NCBI GenBank assembly: GCA_004553545.1
Contig: SFLD01000002.1
Location: 91,219 to 155,218 of the forward strand
Reading direction: 5' to 3'
Source: Clostridiales bacterium
GTDB taxonomy: Bacteria > Bacillota > Clostridia > Oscillospirales > Oscillospiraceae
Length of the DNA stretch: 64,000 bases
Shown: piece after piece, positions 25,101-31,852 of the stretch
Position numbering within the stretch: position 1 is the first letter of the stretch
Layout of the letters: the number at the start of each line of letters is the position of its first letter
Made by a program: the position numbers and the translations under genes
The notes under the pieces: generated by a model
The model's input: the letters and a program-made list of their open reading frames with translations, nothing else
What the model was told of the DNA's origin: nothing
Database searches by the model: none

Positions 25101-26923
25101 TGGGCGATGCGGCCCCGGACCGGGGAATCGGCGGGAAGGATGGCCAGCAGGTGGTCAAAGAGCCGGGCGGCGGCGGCCTGCTCCGGCTCCGCGCCGTGCC
25201 GGAGCCAGTAGGCGGCAAAGCCCGTCAGCACGGCGGCGTCCGCCTCCGTGCAGCGGCCGGCGGGAAGGCTCACCACGGCGTCCAGCAGGGCGAAGGCGGT
25301 CTCGGCGTCCAGGTCGGCGGGATGGCGGCAGCGGCGGAGGAGCTCCCCCACGAAGCGGGGGGCGGCGGCGTCCGAGCAGTGGGCCAGCAGGGACTCCGCC
25401 ACCAGCTTTGCCGTGTAGCGGACGGTGCTGGTCTGCTTGGGGGTCAGGCGGCGGTCCGGCTGGATGAGCTTTGTGACCAGCTCCGCCCAAAGGAGATAGG
25501 GCCGGTCCTCCCCGGGGTCCGAGGGGGCGTCCTGGGGGTGCTCTTTGCGGTAGCCGGTGCGGAAATCCGCCAGGATCCGGCCCATCAGCACCGCCGCCTG
25601 GCGGCGGATGTCGCCGTCCGGATAGACCAGGAGCTCATAGAGAAAGTCCAGGGTCTGCTCCTTCTGGTGGTCCGTGAGGTAGGTGAAATACTCCTCAAAG
25701 GCGGAGATGTAGGCCCGGATCTGGGCCCAGTGCTTCTGGCTGCGGGCGGATTCCAGCATGCTGGCGAAGAGATGGTCGTGGCCGAAGCGGTGCATCAGGC
25801 GGATGTTGTGGTCCACCGCCGTCCGCCGCAGGCCCACCACCACCTCGTCCGGGGAGAGGAGGGCGGCATCCTTCCGCTCTGGCGGGGGAAGGCGCAGGTG
25901 GCGCAGGGTGGTGTCCACCCCGAAGGCGATGAGGTACTCCTCAAAATCCCGGAGCTTGGCGTAGACGAAGCGGTAGCGCAGGCGCTTGGCCTCGTCCACA
26001 TTGTCCAGCTTCGAGAGGATCACGTCGAAGGAGTCCTTCAGGGAGAAGATCTCCGTGATCTCGCCGCCGTGCTCATCCCGGGACTGCTTCACCCGGAAGT
26101 CCGAGTACACCAGGATCAGCGACTCCGCCGAGAGGTTCTCGATCTCCAGGTCCCAGACGGAGTGGTTGGCCGCGATGTGGCCCATGGCGGAGAGGCCCTG
26201 CCGGGCGAACCACTGGTCCGTGTAGTGATAGTGGAGGTAAGGCACCCGCTCCCCGGCCCGGCAGCCGAACTTGCCGATGTCGTGGCCCGCGGCGGCAGCG
26301 CTCATGAGGGCGAGATCCACGAGCCCCCCGCCCTGGGCGAAGGCCCGGGCCGTCCGCATGGCCACGTGGTGGACCCCCGCAATGTGCTCCAGCGTCCGGT
26401 AAGGGGTGACCTCCTGCCCCAGGCGCAGCAGCTCGTAGACGTACTCCCCCTGCCAGCGGGAGAGGAAGCGGCGGTATTCCTCCGCCAGGAAGCTGCCGGC
26501 AAGCTCCTCCTCCGTGCAGAAGGCAAAGTCCAGCCGGGGGTCGAAGGACAGGCGGCGCTCCTCCCGCAGCAGGACCTGCAGGACCTGCAGCAGGCAGAGG
26601 CAGCCCTGCCGGACGGGCAGGGGCTGCGCCTCCGCCCCATCGGGGTAGAGGATGCCCACGGCGCAGCGGTAGGCGGCGGAGAGCCAGCCCTCCTCCGGCT
26701 CCGGGGCGAGGGCGTCCAGCAGGGGGCGGCAGAGGTCCCGGACCTCGCCGCAGGAGAAGCGGCGGGCGGCGGGGAGCCGGGCCTCCAGCTCCCGGGGCCA
26801 GTCCACGGTCTCCAGCAGGGCCAGGGCCCCCTCCCGGGAAAGCTCCGTCCGGGCCAGGAATTCCGGCGCGGTGAAGGCGCGGGTCAGGGCCCCCAGGGCC
26901 CGGGCAGCGGATCGTTTCGCCAT
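22130..26923 (-). CDS. 1597-residue HD / helical-repeat / nucleotidylyltransferase / GNAT-like / PRTase-like fusion protein
   Basis: A very large soluble protein. Residues ~175-340: HD phosphohydrolase (TLEHIAGVHHVAMRTA, then GHDIGK with His214-Asp215, and HIAANHSVWD). Residues ~380-890: helical, HEAT-like. Residues ~907-1105: cytidylyl/NadD-type nucleotidylyltransferase (FFPGTFDPFSLSHKG, AVGSDVVANASSYR, and ISSSRIRDNI, equivalent to the ISSTxIR motif). Residues ~1110-1260: weak acetyltransferase-like region. Residues ~1290-1510: phosphoribosyltransferase-like, with AILVDDLLHSGSR matching the PRPP loop. No signal or membrane segments. The ATG at 26923 follows GGGAGG; the frame upstream is not coding. 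Nucleotide or NAD-type metabolism is inferred from the parts; the actual reaction is unknown. Confidence 0.85.
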   Translation of the reverse strand: MAKRSAARALGALTRAFTAPEFLARTELSREGALALLETVDWPRELEARLPAARRFSCGEVRDLCRPLLDALAPEPEEGWLSAAYRCAVGILYPDGAEAQPLPVRQGCLCLLQVLQVLLREERRLSFDPRLDFAFCTEEELAGSFLAEEYRRFLSRWQGEYVYELLRLGQEVTPYRTLEHIAGVHHVAMRTARAFAQGGGLVDLALMSAAAAGHDIGKFGCRAGERVPYLHYHYTDQWFARQGLSAMGHIAANHSVWDLEIENLSAESLILVYSDFRVKQSRDEHGGEITEIFSLKDSFDVILSKLDNVDEAKRLRYRFVYAKLRDFEEYLIAFGVDTTLRHLRLPPPERKDAALLSPDEVVVGLRRTAVDHNIRLMHRFGHDHLFASMLESARSQKHWAQIRAYISAFEEYFTYLTDHQKEQTLDFLYELLVYPDGDIRRQAAVLMGRILADFRTGYRKEHPQDAPSDPGEDRPYLLWAELVTKLIQPDRRLTPKQTSTVRYTAKLVAESLLAHCSDAAAPRFVGELLRRCRHPADLDAETAFALLDAVVSLPAGRCTEADAAVLTGFAAYWLRHGAEPEQAAAARLFDHLLAILPADSPVRGRIAQAAADFWGGSTPLRFAALRLRRQLGLPTESLERLLDDPEAVSSVFLDNLKTATHWVLKAIGVEYLLYQAERTEGQNLLHIATHFSNLIKVSENVVVRRMAGESLLAMAPSLSRDRRNEIAVELSKALESGQSEISKYIPEYLGQFALWLSPRELDEVVAQMEGLLSSPNENVADAALTTIGSLLAHYSARKGRFSESAAALDARRRHLTGLLLTGLASYRESERRESLRIFGDGLFASELLTLEEKTELFTLTAKKILCLIQDRPGTELTFFHTAAALSRIYRFIVLHKIECGPFLFRLPEKVAFFPGTFDPFSLSHKGIVQDIRDRGFEVYLAIDEFSWSKKTQPSLVRRQLASMSVADEFDVYLFPHDFPVNLSNPDDLQALRCCFAGRELYLAVGSDVVANASSYRLPPSPGCVQEMNHIVFRRQSDADGQAIDADLSRIRGKVLELQLPTHLEDISSSRIRDNIDLGRDISNLIDPKVQDLIYRNGLYLREPQYKRILLAGDLEFRCIPRPDDALRVEAEEFAASQGASLPLGEEDTLLLLRRGGTLLGALSMRDVGSAQLYGVLGSADAADAVRRRAAGRIRLLSGMVCLREEGDLPQALLTEALAQALRAECGCALVSSAFLTAPERRDLLRRSGFLPLEESEADGPYLVDMRSPVALIRNIATTLKEPFASDPSVLAAVRAAHLRFQSAIAAMYPGTLILSLDAELIYHRLSRRIAQCNGVPETPTVPRVLGPKMCVPFGKILRGNVIPNTVTKTLHTDKVFAPDLRSFTIGAYPGYAPLESQIRMIRSFRRDAILVDDLLHSGSRMRFLAPLLRQYQLPIDRVLVGVISNRGRDLMADLGFPAEGVYSVPNLHAWFVESTMYPFIGGDAVEGAEPSVPGLTAAVNLILPYAMPRFCRDCRHDAVYRFSKACLENSRDILTALEKVYRERFARSLTLSRLGEAVVLPLSPDKGRSLRYDPNLPASECVQADLEQLLRMRDAME

Positions 26924-26977
26924 AGCGTGTCCTCCCTCACCGGGGACAGGCCCCGGATGGTTTTTCCGTCTCTTCCC

Positions 26978-27006
26978 ATGATAGCACATCTCCCCCCGGG
27001 CGGAAA
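26978..27006 (-). promoter_or_regulatory. Promoter of the giant-protein operon
   Basis: On the minus strand, -10 TATCAT (26978-26983) and a weak -35 TTTCCG (27001-27006) with 17-bp spacing, about 55 bp before the start codon. Confidence 0.5.
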
Positions 27007-27068
27007 GCCGCCGGCGGGGAAAATGGGGAAAAATCCCGCCGAAGGGGCGGGGAAAGTGCCGAAAGCTC

Positions 27069-27097
27069 TTGCAACCGCCTCCGGCAGGTGGTATACT
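27069..27097 (+). promoter_or_regulatory. Promoter of the putative structured RNA
   Basis: -35 TTGCAA (27069-27074) and -10 TATACT (27092-27097), spacing exactly 17 bp, divergent from the giant-protein operon. No open reading frame with a ribosome-binding site follows for 300 bases. Confidence 0.7.
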
Positions 27098-27103
27098 GGA
27101 TAT

Positions 27104-27330
27104 GGAAAACAAAAATGCGGCAGCTTGCAGGTGCGCCAACACCCGCAAGCCTGCGCAGGTGGGATAGCACCTACACAACGGCCCTAGGCCGCACCGCATG
27201 AACATTATACGCCAATCCGGCCTTTCTTGTAAAGGGCGGCTTTTGTCCGTATACTTCTTTGTGCTTGTGTTGCATAAGAACTTGTTTCTTACGCTGTGTG
27301 GGAGAAGCTCCTGCACAGCGTTTTTGTTTT
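27104..27330 (+). ncRNA. Candidate structured small RNA or leader
   Basis: The ~225 nt between a good promoter and a strong intrinsic terminator have no credible reading frame but fold well. Stem 27123-27128/27145-27150 encloses GGTG/CACC (27130-27133/27140-27143). A second AGGTG/CACCT hairpin lies at 27157-27172. They are enclosed by TGCGGC (27116-27121) with GCCGCA (27188-27193), which competes with ATGCGG/CCGCAT (27115-27120/27194-27199). A first terminator-like hairpin with TTTT is at 27217-27244 and a stronger one at 27291-27330. It matched no RNA class I know. It could be a free small RNA or an attenuating leader of the lipoprotein gene that begins 69 bases later. Confidence 0.55.
27291..27330 (+). 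terminator. Intrinsic terminator before the lipoprotein gene
   Basis: Stem ACGCTGTG with CACAGCGT, extended by an inner GGAG/CTCC pair, followed by TTTTTGTTTT. Confidence 0.8.
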
Positions 27331-27398
27331 CCGCCCGGCCGCCAGGGGAGGCCCCTCCCCCGGCTCCGCCGAGGTGGAAACGAAAAGGAGAGACGAAA

Positions 27399-28445
27399 AT
27401 GAAACGATTATGCGACCTGGTACTTTTACTTCTGACACTCTGTCTGCTGGGTTCCCTGTTGGGCTGTTCTTCCAAGGGGAAAACGGAGGCGGAGATCCGG
27501 GCGGACATCCCCAGCGATTTTTTAACGCTGCAGACCCGCACATATTTGGACAGCGTCGTTGATGTGGGAGGGCTTCGTGATGTGTACAGCGAGGCATGCG
27601 ACATCCCCATGGAGATCACCGGTTTTGAGGTGGAAAAGCGGCAGACGGACGAGGAGTCTGACCTGGTTTACTGCAACCTGACGCTGGAGGGCGGAAAGCT
27701 CTGGGAGGAAACCGGTTTTCAGGAGGATTATGAGCTGAAGGCCTCCTGCCTCCTCCGCTATGGCTACTACGATAAGGGCGGCTGGATCTTGGACGAGTGT
27801 TCTGTTCTTGACGGGCAGTATGAGCTGACCCCAAAATTCGAACTGTCCAAGGAACTGGCGGCAGGCGTTCTGGAAGGACATACGGGCTTCCAGGGCAATG
27901 AAGGTACGCTGGTCTCGCAGAGCTGGGACTCGAGCCGCACGGTGCTGACCTGCTGCTACGATATTGCGGCGGAGAGGGCCTACTGCGACATTCAGGGAAA
28001 GCTTGACATCGGGTGTACCGTGACCGGGCAGCTGTGGACCGAGGGGGACGGCCTGACGGCCAACACCGTGGTGGCGACGCTTACCTATAACGCGGAGGAG
28101 CTGATGTATGATGCGCAGTGTCAGTGGCACATAAACGGCTCCTGGCATTGGGAGGGCGACTACAACACAGTCGTGAATCTGACCATTCGTCAGAATGGGA
28201 ATGGCCTGGATGTCGAAGGCAGTTGGGTCAACAATATGACTGCACAGTTTGGTTCGTGCTGGGTGGCGCTTCCCACGGATTCCTCAGAGTATCCCACCAG
28301 CGGTCCGGAGTTGTCGTTCCGCTTGGAGTTTGACCACGGGGCGCGGCGCACATTTGCGATTCGGGGAGATGAGGTCCAGATAGCTGGTATCTATGAATAC
28401 TTCGGCCAGTACGAGTACGAGACGATGTCGCCGTACCAGACGTGA
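27399..28445 (+). CDS. Lipoprotein of unknown function
   Basis: A 348-residue lipoprotein: MKRLCDLVLLLLTLCLLGSLLGC, lipobox at the end. The mature part is acidic and rich in Cys, Tyr and Trp, with predicted beta strands and repeated TCCYDIAAERAYCDI- and WHINGSWHWEGDYNT-type segments. No family was recognised. Base composition is lower in GC than the neighbours, hinting at recent acquisition. The start is chosen because it gives the signal peptide and follows AAAAGGAG. It lies just after the putative RNA and its terminator, so expression may depend on read-through. Confidence 0.75.
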   Translation: MKRLCDLVLLLLTLCLLGSLLGCSSKGKTEAEIRADIPSDFLTLQTRTYLDSVVDVGGLRDVYSEACDIPMEITGFEVEKRQTDEESDLVYCNLTLEGGKLWEETGFQEDYELKASCLLRYGYYDKGGWILDECSVLDGQYELTPKFELSKELAAGVLEGHTGFQGNEGTLVSQSWDSSRTVLTCCYDIAAERAYCDIQGKLDIGCTVTGQLWTEGDGLTANTVVATLTYNAEELMYDAQCQWHINGSWHWEGDYNTVVNLTIRQNGNGLDVEGSWVNNMTAQFGSCWVALPTDSSEYPTSGPELSFRLEFDHGARRTFAIRGDEVQIAGIYEYFGQYEYETMSPYQT

Positions 28446-28450
28446 AATAA

Positions 28451-28490
28451 ACGAGGGAGGGACCGCCGGGGCCGGTGGTCCCTCCCTCGT
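28451..28490 (+). terminator. Terminator of the lipoprotein gene
   Basis: A 14-bp stem (ACGAGGGAGGGACC and complement) with a further inner GCC/GGT pairing, followed by TTT. Confidence 0.75.
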
Positions 28491-28539
28491 TTGCCGGGGT
28501 CTGCGCCCGGCGGCCGACAGTGGCACACCCTTTTTCTGC

Positions 28540-28639
28540 AAAGGAATGTGCGGATGTCAGAGGCGGGATGGCGGTATCATCGCGATCCTGCCTCTGATGG
28601 CTCATTCCGTAATGAGGGCGTGGTTGAAAATGCGGTCCT
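28540..28639 (-). repeat. Diverged copy of the rhomboid-like gene 3' end and terminator
   Basis: About 100 bp resemble 29008-29099. CTCATTCCGTAATGAGGGCG aligns with CTTACTCCGTGATGTGGGTG, followed by TGGTTGAAAATGCGGTCCT against TGGTTGAAGATGTGGTCCT; the hairpin between GGATGTC and GCT is also kept in altered form. The second copy holds the last codons of the gene at 29062-29943. This is therefore a decayed partial duplication. Confidence 0.6.
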
Positions 28640-28660
28640 GGGGTAACCGGCCGTTTCTTT

Positions 28661-28993
28661 ATGGTGCTGGATACGAGTTGTTATGGCATAGAGGACACAG
28701 TATGGACAGGGAGAGAGTGTGGCTGCATGCGATCCCTGCTGACAGCAACGAGAATGCGCAGGATCAGAATGCCTGGGGGGGACTTCCGCCGCTTCCGGGA
28801 CGAGACCCTGGCTGCCACCTGGTATGGCCGGGCCTTCATCCGCTGCTACTACGCCGTGAGCCCCACGCTGGTGCGGCTCTTCGGCGGGCAGCGCTGGTTC
28901 CGGGCGATCTGGAAGCCAAGGCTCGACGGCATGGTGCGGCGGCTCAACGGCCAGGGCGTGGCGGACACCCCCTATCAGGACCGGCCCTGGTAA
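28661..28993 (+). pseudogene. Rearranged CFI-box-CTERM protein gene (C-terminal part intact)
   Basis: From about 28781 the frame encodes DFRRFRDETLAATWYGRAFI, followed by a TYY-like segment, WFRAIWKPRLDGMVRRLNGQG and an ending DTPYQDRPW. This is the conserved C-terminal module of CFI-box-CTERM proteins. The Cys-rich N-terminal portion that normally precedes RRFRDE (a CYxATxVYG-like motif) is missing or scrambled: the 120 bases upstream encode SCYGIEDTVW and then unrelated, lower-GC sequence adjoining the duplicated segment at 28540-28639. Probably a truncated remnant, though a short protein could still be made. Confidence 0.5.
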
Positions 28994-29026
28994 GGACCGT
29001 TTCCCCCAAAAGAATCCGCGGATGTC

Positions 29027-29059
29027 AAAAAGGATGGCGGCATAGCCGCCATCCTTTTT
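29027..29059. terminator. Bidirectional terminator, rhomboid-like gene and CFI-box remnant
   Basis: A perfect 15-bp stem (AAAAAGGATGGCGGC and complement, loop ATA) with T5 at the end on both strands, 2 bases from the stop of the rhomboid-like gene. Confidence 0.9.
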
Positions 29060-29061
29060 GC

Positions 29062-29943
29062 TTACTCCGTGATGTGGGTGTGGTTGAAGATGTGGTCCTC
29101 GCAGTAGCAGTGGTAGCCGGCGCAGCGGGAGCAGTAGCGGAACTGGAGGTCGGGATAGTCCGCGTCCGTGCGGCCGCAGACCTCGCACTTGTGGCGGTAG
29201 CCCTGGGCCTTCTCCTTGCGCTGCTGGGCGGCGGCTGCCTTCTTGAACTGGATGGTCTGGGGCGAGGTCCGCTGGCGGGTCCGGCTTTTCAGGAAGCCCA
29301 GCATCTCGCCGAGGTCGCTCCAGAAGAAAAGCAGGAAGTTCAGCAGAGCCACCACCGGCATCACGATGCCGATGAGGTCGCCGCCGAGAAGGGATGTCAC
29401 CACCCGCCAGAGGATCAGCACCGCGTCGGCAATGGCGATCCAACTGGCCTTCAGCGGCAGGATGAACCAGAAGTTGATCCGGGCGTCGGGATAGAGCACG
29501 GCAAAGGCCAGGAAGAGGGTCAGGTTCAGGTAGTAGGCGCTGGAGAGGCTCAGCGTCAGGTCCCGGGAGAGCAGGGCCGTGATGGCGGTGCCGATCACCG
29601 AGAGGAGCATGCCGCTGAGATAGTAGATGGTGAAGCGGCAGGTGCCCCAGGTCCGCTCCAGCGTGGTGCCCACGAAGTAGTAGAAGGAGAGCAGGATCAC
29701 GAAGGAGAGGGGGGCGTAGGCGTTGGGCTGGAAGACGAAGGTCACGAGGCGCCAGACCTCGCCGTGCTTCAGCCCCTCCAGATTGAAGTCCAGAAAGCTG
29801 AGAAGCTGCAGGTCCCGCCCCGTGAAGAGAAAGAGGGCGTAGACGATGGCCTGACCGATGACGACGTAGCGCATCAGGTCCGGGATGCCGAAGCGGGGGT
29901 GCTGGGCGGCGAAGCGGCTGAGCCGCCGTTCCAGAAAACGCAT
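29062..29943 (-). CDS. Rhomboid-like membrane protein without catalytic Ser motif, C-terminal zinc-finger-like tail
   Basis: A 293-residue protein with about six membrane segments arranged as in rhomboids (EVWRLVTFVFQP, then YYFVGTTLERTWGTCRF). Where an active rhomboid has GxSG it reads SLSSAYYLN, and no partner His in the last helix is obvious, so it is probably a pseudoprotease related to derlin-like proteins. The C-terminal 50 residues hold CEVCG, CSRC and further His/Cys (GYHCYCEDHIFNHTH), a likely two-zinc cytoplasmic domain. It may chaperone or route membrane proteins. The start follows GGAGGAC. Confidence 0.82.
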   Translation of the reverse strand: MRFLERRLSRFAAQHPRFGIPDLMRYVVIGQAIVYALFLFTGRDLQLLSFLDFNLEGLKHGEVWRLVTFVFQPNAYAPLSFVILLSFYYFVGTTLERTWGTCRFTIYYLSGMLLSVIGTAITALLSRDLTLSLSSAYYLNLTLFLAFAVLYPDARINFWFILPLKASWIAIADAVLILWRVVTSLLGGDLIGIVMPVVALLNFLLFFWSDLGEMLGFLKSRTRQRTSPQTIQFKKAAAAQQRKEKAQGYRHKCEVCGRTDADYPDLQFRYCSRCAGYHCYCEDHIFNHTHITE

Positions 29944-30135
29944 GGAAGGGTCCTCCTTTGCAGGCGGCAGGGCCGCCGGTGGGATACAGGATGTCCTCCA
30001 TTCTACCCGCTTTTCCCCGGGAAGTCTACAACAAATTGTGAACGAAGGCTCCGGCGGCCTCCCTCCGGGGGAAAAGACGGGGAAAGTGCATAAAAAATCC
30101 CCAAAGGCGGCGGATTTTTATGGCCAGGGGCCGCA

Positions 30136-30164
30136 TTGACTTTCCGGACGCCGCGCCGTATACT
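30136..30164 (+). promoter_or_regulatory. azlCD promoter
   Basis: -35 TTGACT (30136-30141) and -10 TATACT (30159-30164), 17-bp spacing, 52 bp before the azlC start. Confidence 0.8.
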
Positions 30165-30215
30165 ACCTTTCATCACACTTATCATACCAAAGAGGTAGGG
30201 AGGAGGGGAGAACCC

Positions 30216-30923
30216 TTGGAGAAGGCGAAGAGCGGCTTTGCCCGGGCGCTGCGCGCGGCGTTCCCGGTGACGGTGCCGGTGCTGACAGGCTTTCTCTGTC
30301 TCGGCGTTGCCTACGGCATCCTGATGTCCACCAGCGGCCTCGGCATCGTCTGGACGGGGCTCATGAGCGCGGTGGCCTTCGGCGGGAGCATGCAGTTCGT
30401 GGCCATCAGCCTGCTCTGCGGGGCCTTCGACCCCCTGCAGGCCCTGCTGCTGAGCCTGATGGTCAACGCCCGGCACATGTTCTACGGTCTCAGCATGCTG
30501 GACCGCTACAAGGGCCTGGGCAAGGCCCGCTTCCCCCTCATCTACATGCTCTGCGACGAGACCTTCTCCCTGGTCTCCACCGTGGAGCCGCCGCCGGAGG
30601 TGGCCCCCAAGGACTTCTACCTGGCGGTGACGTTGCTGGACTACGGCTACTGGCTGGCGGCGTCCCTCCTGGGGGCGGCGGTGGGGGACCTGATCCCCTT
30701 TGACACCACGGGGATGGATTTCGCCCTGACGGCGCTCTTCGTGGTGCTGTTTCTGGAGCAGTGGCGCAAGCCGGAGAACCGGCCCTCCGCCGTCATCGGC
30801 GTCGCCTGCACGGTGCTGAGCCTCGCAGTCTTCGGGGCGGACAACCTGGTGATCCCCGCCATGGTGCTGATCCTGGCGGCACTGCTCATGGGAAGGAGGC
30901 GGCTCTGCCATGACGAAGCTTGA
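30216..30923 (+). CDS. azlC: Branched-chain amino acid exporter, large subunit
   Basis: A 235-residue AzlC-family membrane protein with hydrophobic segments throughout. SVAFGGSMQFVAISLL-like and SLMVNARHMFYGLSML motifs are conserved in the family. AzlC with AzlD forms a two-component exporter of branched-chain amino acids or their analogues. The start is a TTG (30216) 5 bases after GGAGGGGAG; the longer in-frame ATG lies upstream of the promoter and is not used. It overlaps azlD by 14 bases. Confidence 0.88.
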   Translation: MEKAKSGFARALRAAFPVTVPVLTGFLCLGVAYGILMSTSGLGIVWTGLMSAVAFGGSMQFVAISLLCGAFDPLQALLLSLMVNARHMFYGLSMLDRYKGLGKARFPLIYMLCDETFSLVSTVEPPPEVAPKDFYLAVTLLDYGYWLAASLLGAAVGDLIPFDTTGMDFALTALFVVLFLEQWRKPENRPSAVIGVACTVLSLAVFGADNLVIPAMVLILAALLMGRRRLCHDEA

Positions 30924-31239
30924 GATGCTCCTGACGGTGCTGGCAGTGGCCCTGGGGACCCAGATCACCCGCTGGCTGCCCTTCCTGCTCTTCCCGGAGG
31001 ACCGGCAGCCCCCGGCGGTGGTGCGGCAGCTGGGGCAGCTGCTGCCCCCGGCGGTGATGGGGCTTCTGGTGGTGTACTGCCTGAAGTCCGTGACGCCCAC
31101 GGCCTTCCCCTACGGCGCGCCGGAGGCCATCGCCATCGCCGTGACGGCGCTGCTGCACGGCTGGAAGCGGAACGTGCTGCTCTCCATCGCGGGAGGGACG
31201 GCGGTCTACATGCTGCTGGTGCAGACAGTGTTCGCATGA
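30910..31239 (+). CDS. azlD: Branched-chain amino acid exporter, small subunit
   Basis: A 109-residue AzlD-family protein with four hydrophobic segments. The conserved TRWLPFLLF near residue 20, the long LPPAVMGLLVVYCLK helix and a C-terminal LSIAGGTAVYMLL are typical. It partners AzlC, whose gene it overlaps. Confidence 0.88.
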   Translation: MTKLEMLLTVLAVALGTQITRWLPFLLFPEDRQPPAVVRQLGQLLPPAVMGLLVVYCLKSVTPTAFPYGAPEAIAIAVTALLHGWKRNVLLSIAGGTAVYMLLVQTVFA

Positions 31240-31271
31240 AAAAAGGAAGCGGAAATTCCGCTTCCTTTTTT
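31239..31271. terminator. Bidirectional terminator of azlD and spmB
   Basis: A near-perfect palindrome (AAAAAAGGAAGCGGAA and complement around one A) starting in the azlD stop codon, with T6 on both strands. Confidence 0.9.
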
Positions 31272-31330
31272 GTTTCGAAAAACGGCTTTGTTTTTTTCGC
31301 GCCTGCGGGCGCGAAACTCTGCGAGGCTTC

Positions 31331-31852
31331 TCAGGTCCCGAAGAAGAGGCGGACGGTGGCGGCGGCGGTGAGGAAGCCCACGGCGTCCGCCGTCAGGGCA
31401 GCGGGGATGGCGAAGCGGGTCTTCCGGATGCCGGCGGCACCGAAGTAGACGGCCACGGTGTAGAAGGTGGTCTCCGTGCTGCCCAGCATCACGGCAGCCA
31501 CCCGTCCCACGTAGCTCTCCGGCCCGTGGGCGGAGATCAGCTCTCCGGCTACTCCCAGGGCCCCGCTGCCGGAGAGAGGGCGCACCAGCATCAGCGGCAC
31601 CAGCTCCGGCGGGATGCCCACGCGCGCCAGCGCCGGGGCGCAGAGGGCGGCGAGGGCGTCCATGGCCCCGGAGGCCCGGAGCATGGAGACGGCGCTGAGC
31701 AGGGCCACCAGGGCCGGGAAGATCCGCAGCAGGACCCGCAGCCCCTCCGAGGCCCCCTGGAGCAGGGCGGCGTAGACATCCACCCGGTGGGCAAGGCCCC
31801 AGAGCCCCACAAAAAGCAGCAGCCCCGGGATGAGAAGGCCGGAAAAGCTCAT
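31331..31852 (-). CDS. spmB: Spore maturation protein B
   Basis: A 173-residue nucleoside-recognition-domain (Gate) membrane protein with five to six hydrophobic segments. RVLLRIFPALVALL, LVRPLSGSGALGV and GSTETTFYTVAVYFG are SpmB hallmarks. SpmA and SpmB act in the dehydration of the spore core during sporulation. It overlaps spmA by 4 bases. It supports an endospore-forming host. Confidence 0.93.
   Translation of the reverse strand: MSFSGLLIPGLLLFVGLWGLAHRVDVYAALLQGASEGLRVLLRIFPALVALLSAVSMLRASGAMDALAALCAPALARVGIPPELVPLMLVRPLSGSGALGVAGELISAHGPESYVGRVAAVMLGSTETTFYTVAVYFGAAGIRKTRFAIPAALTADAVGFLTAAATVRLFFGT

Noticed and set aside
22376..27187. A 1603-codon open frame on the plus strand
   Set aside because: It is exactly antisense to the giant protein, is rich in Gly, Val, Glu and Gln as expected of a high-GC complement, and has no recognisable motifs or ribosome-binding site.
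27104..27330. Assignment of the structured RNA as SRP RNA, tmRNA, RNase P or 6S RNA
   Set aside because: The conserved SRP tetraloop region, tmRNA tRNA-like ends and RNase P core sequences are absent. A 6S-like long hairpin was not clear, so the class is left open.
31294..31315. Hairpin TTTCGCGCC/GGGCGCGAAA after spmB as terminator
   Set aside because: On the spmB strand it is followed by an A-run, not a T-run; the palindrome at 31239-31271 is the better terminator.
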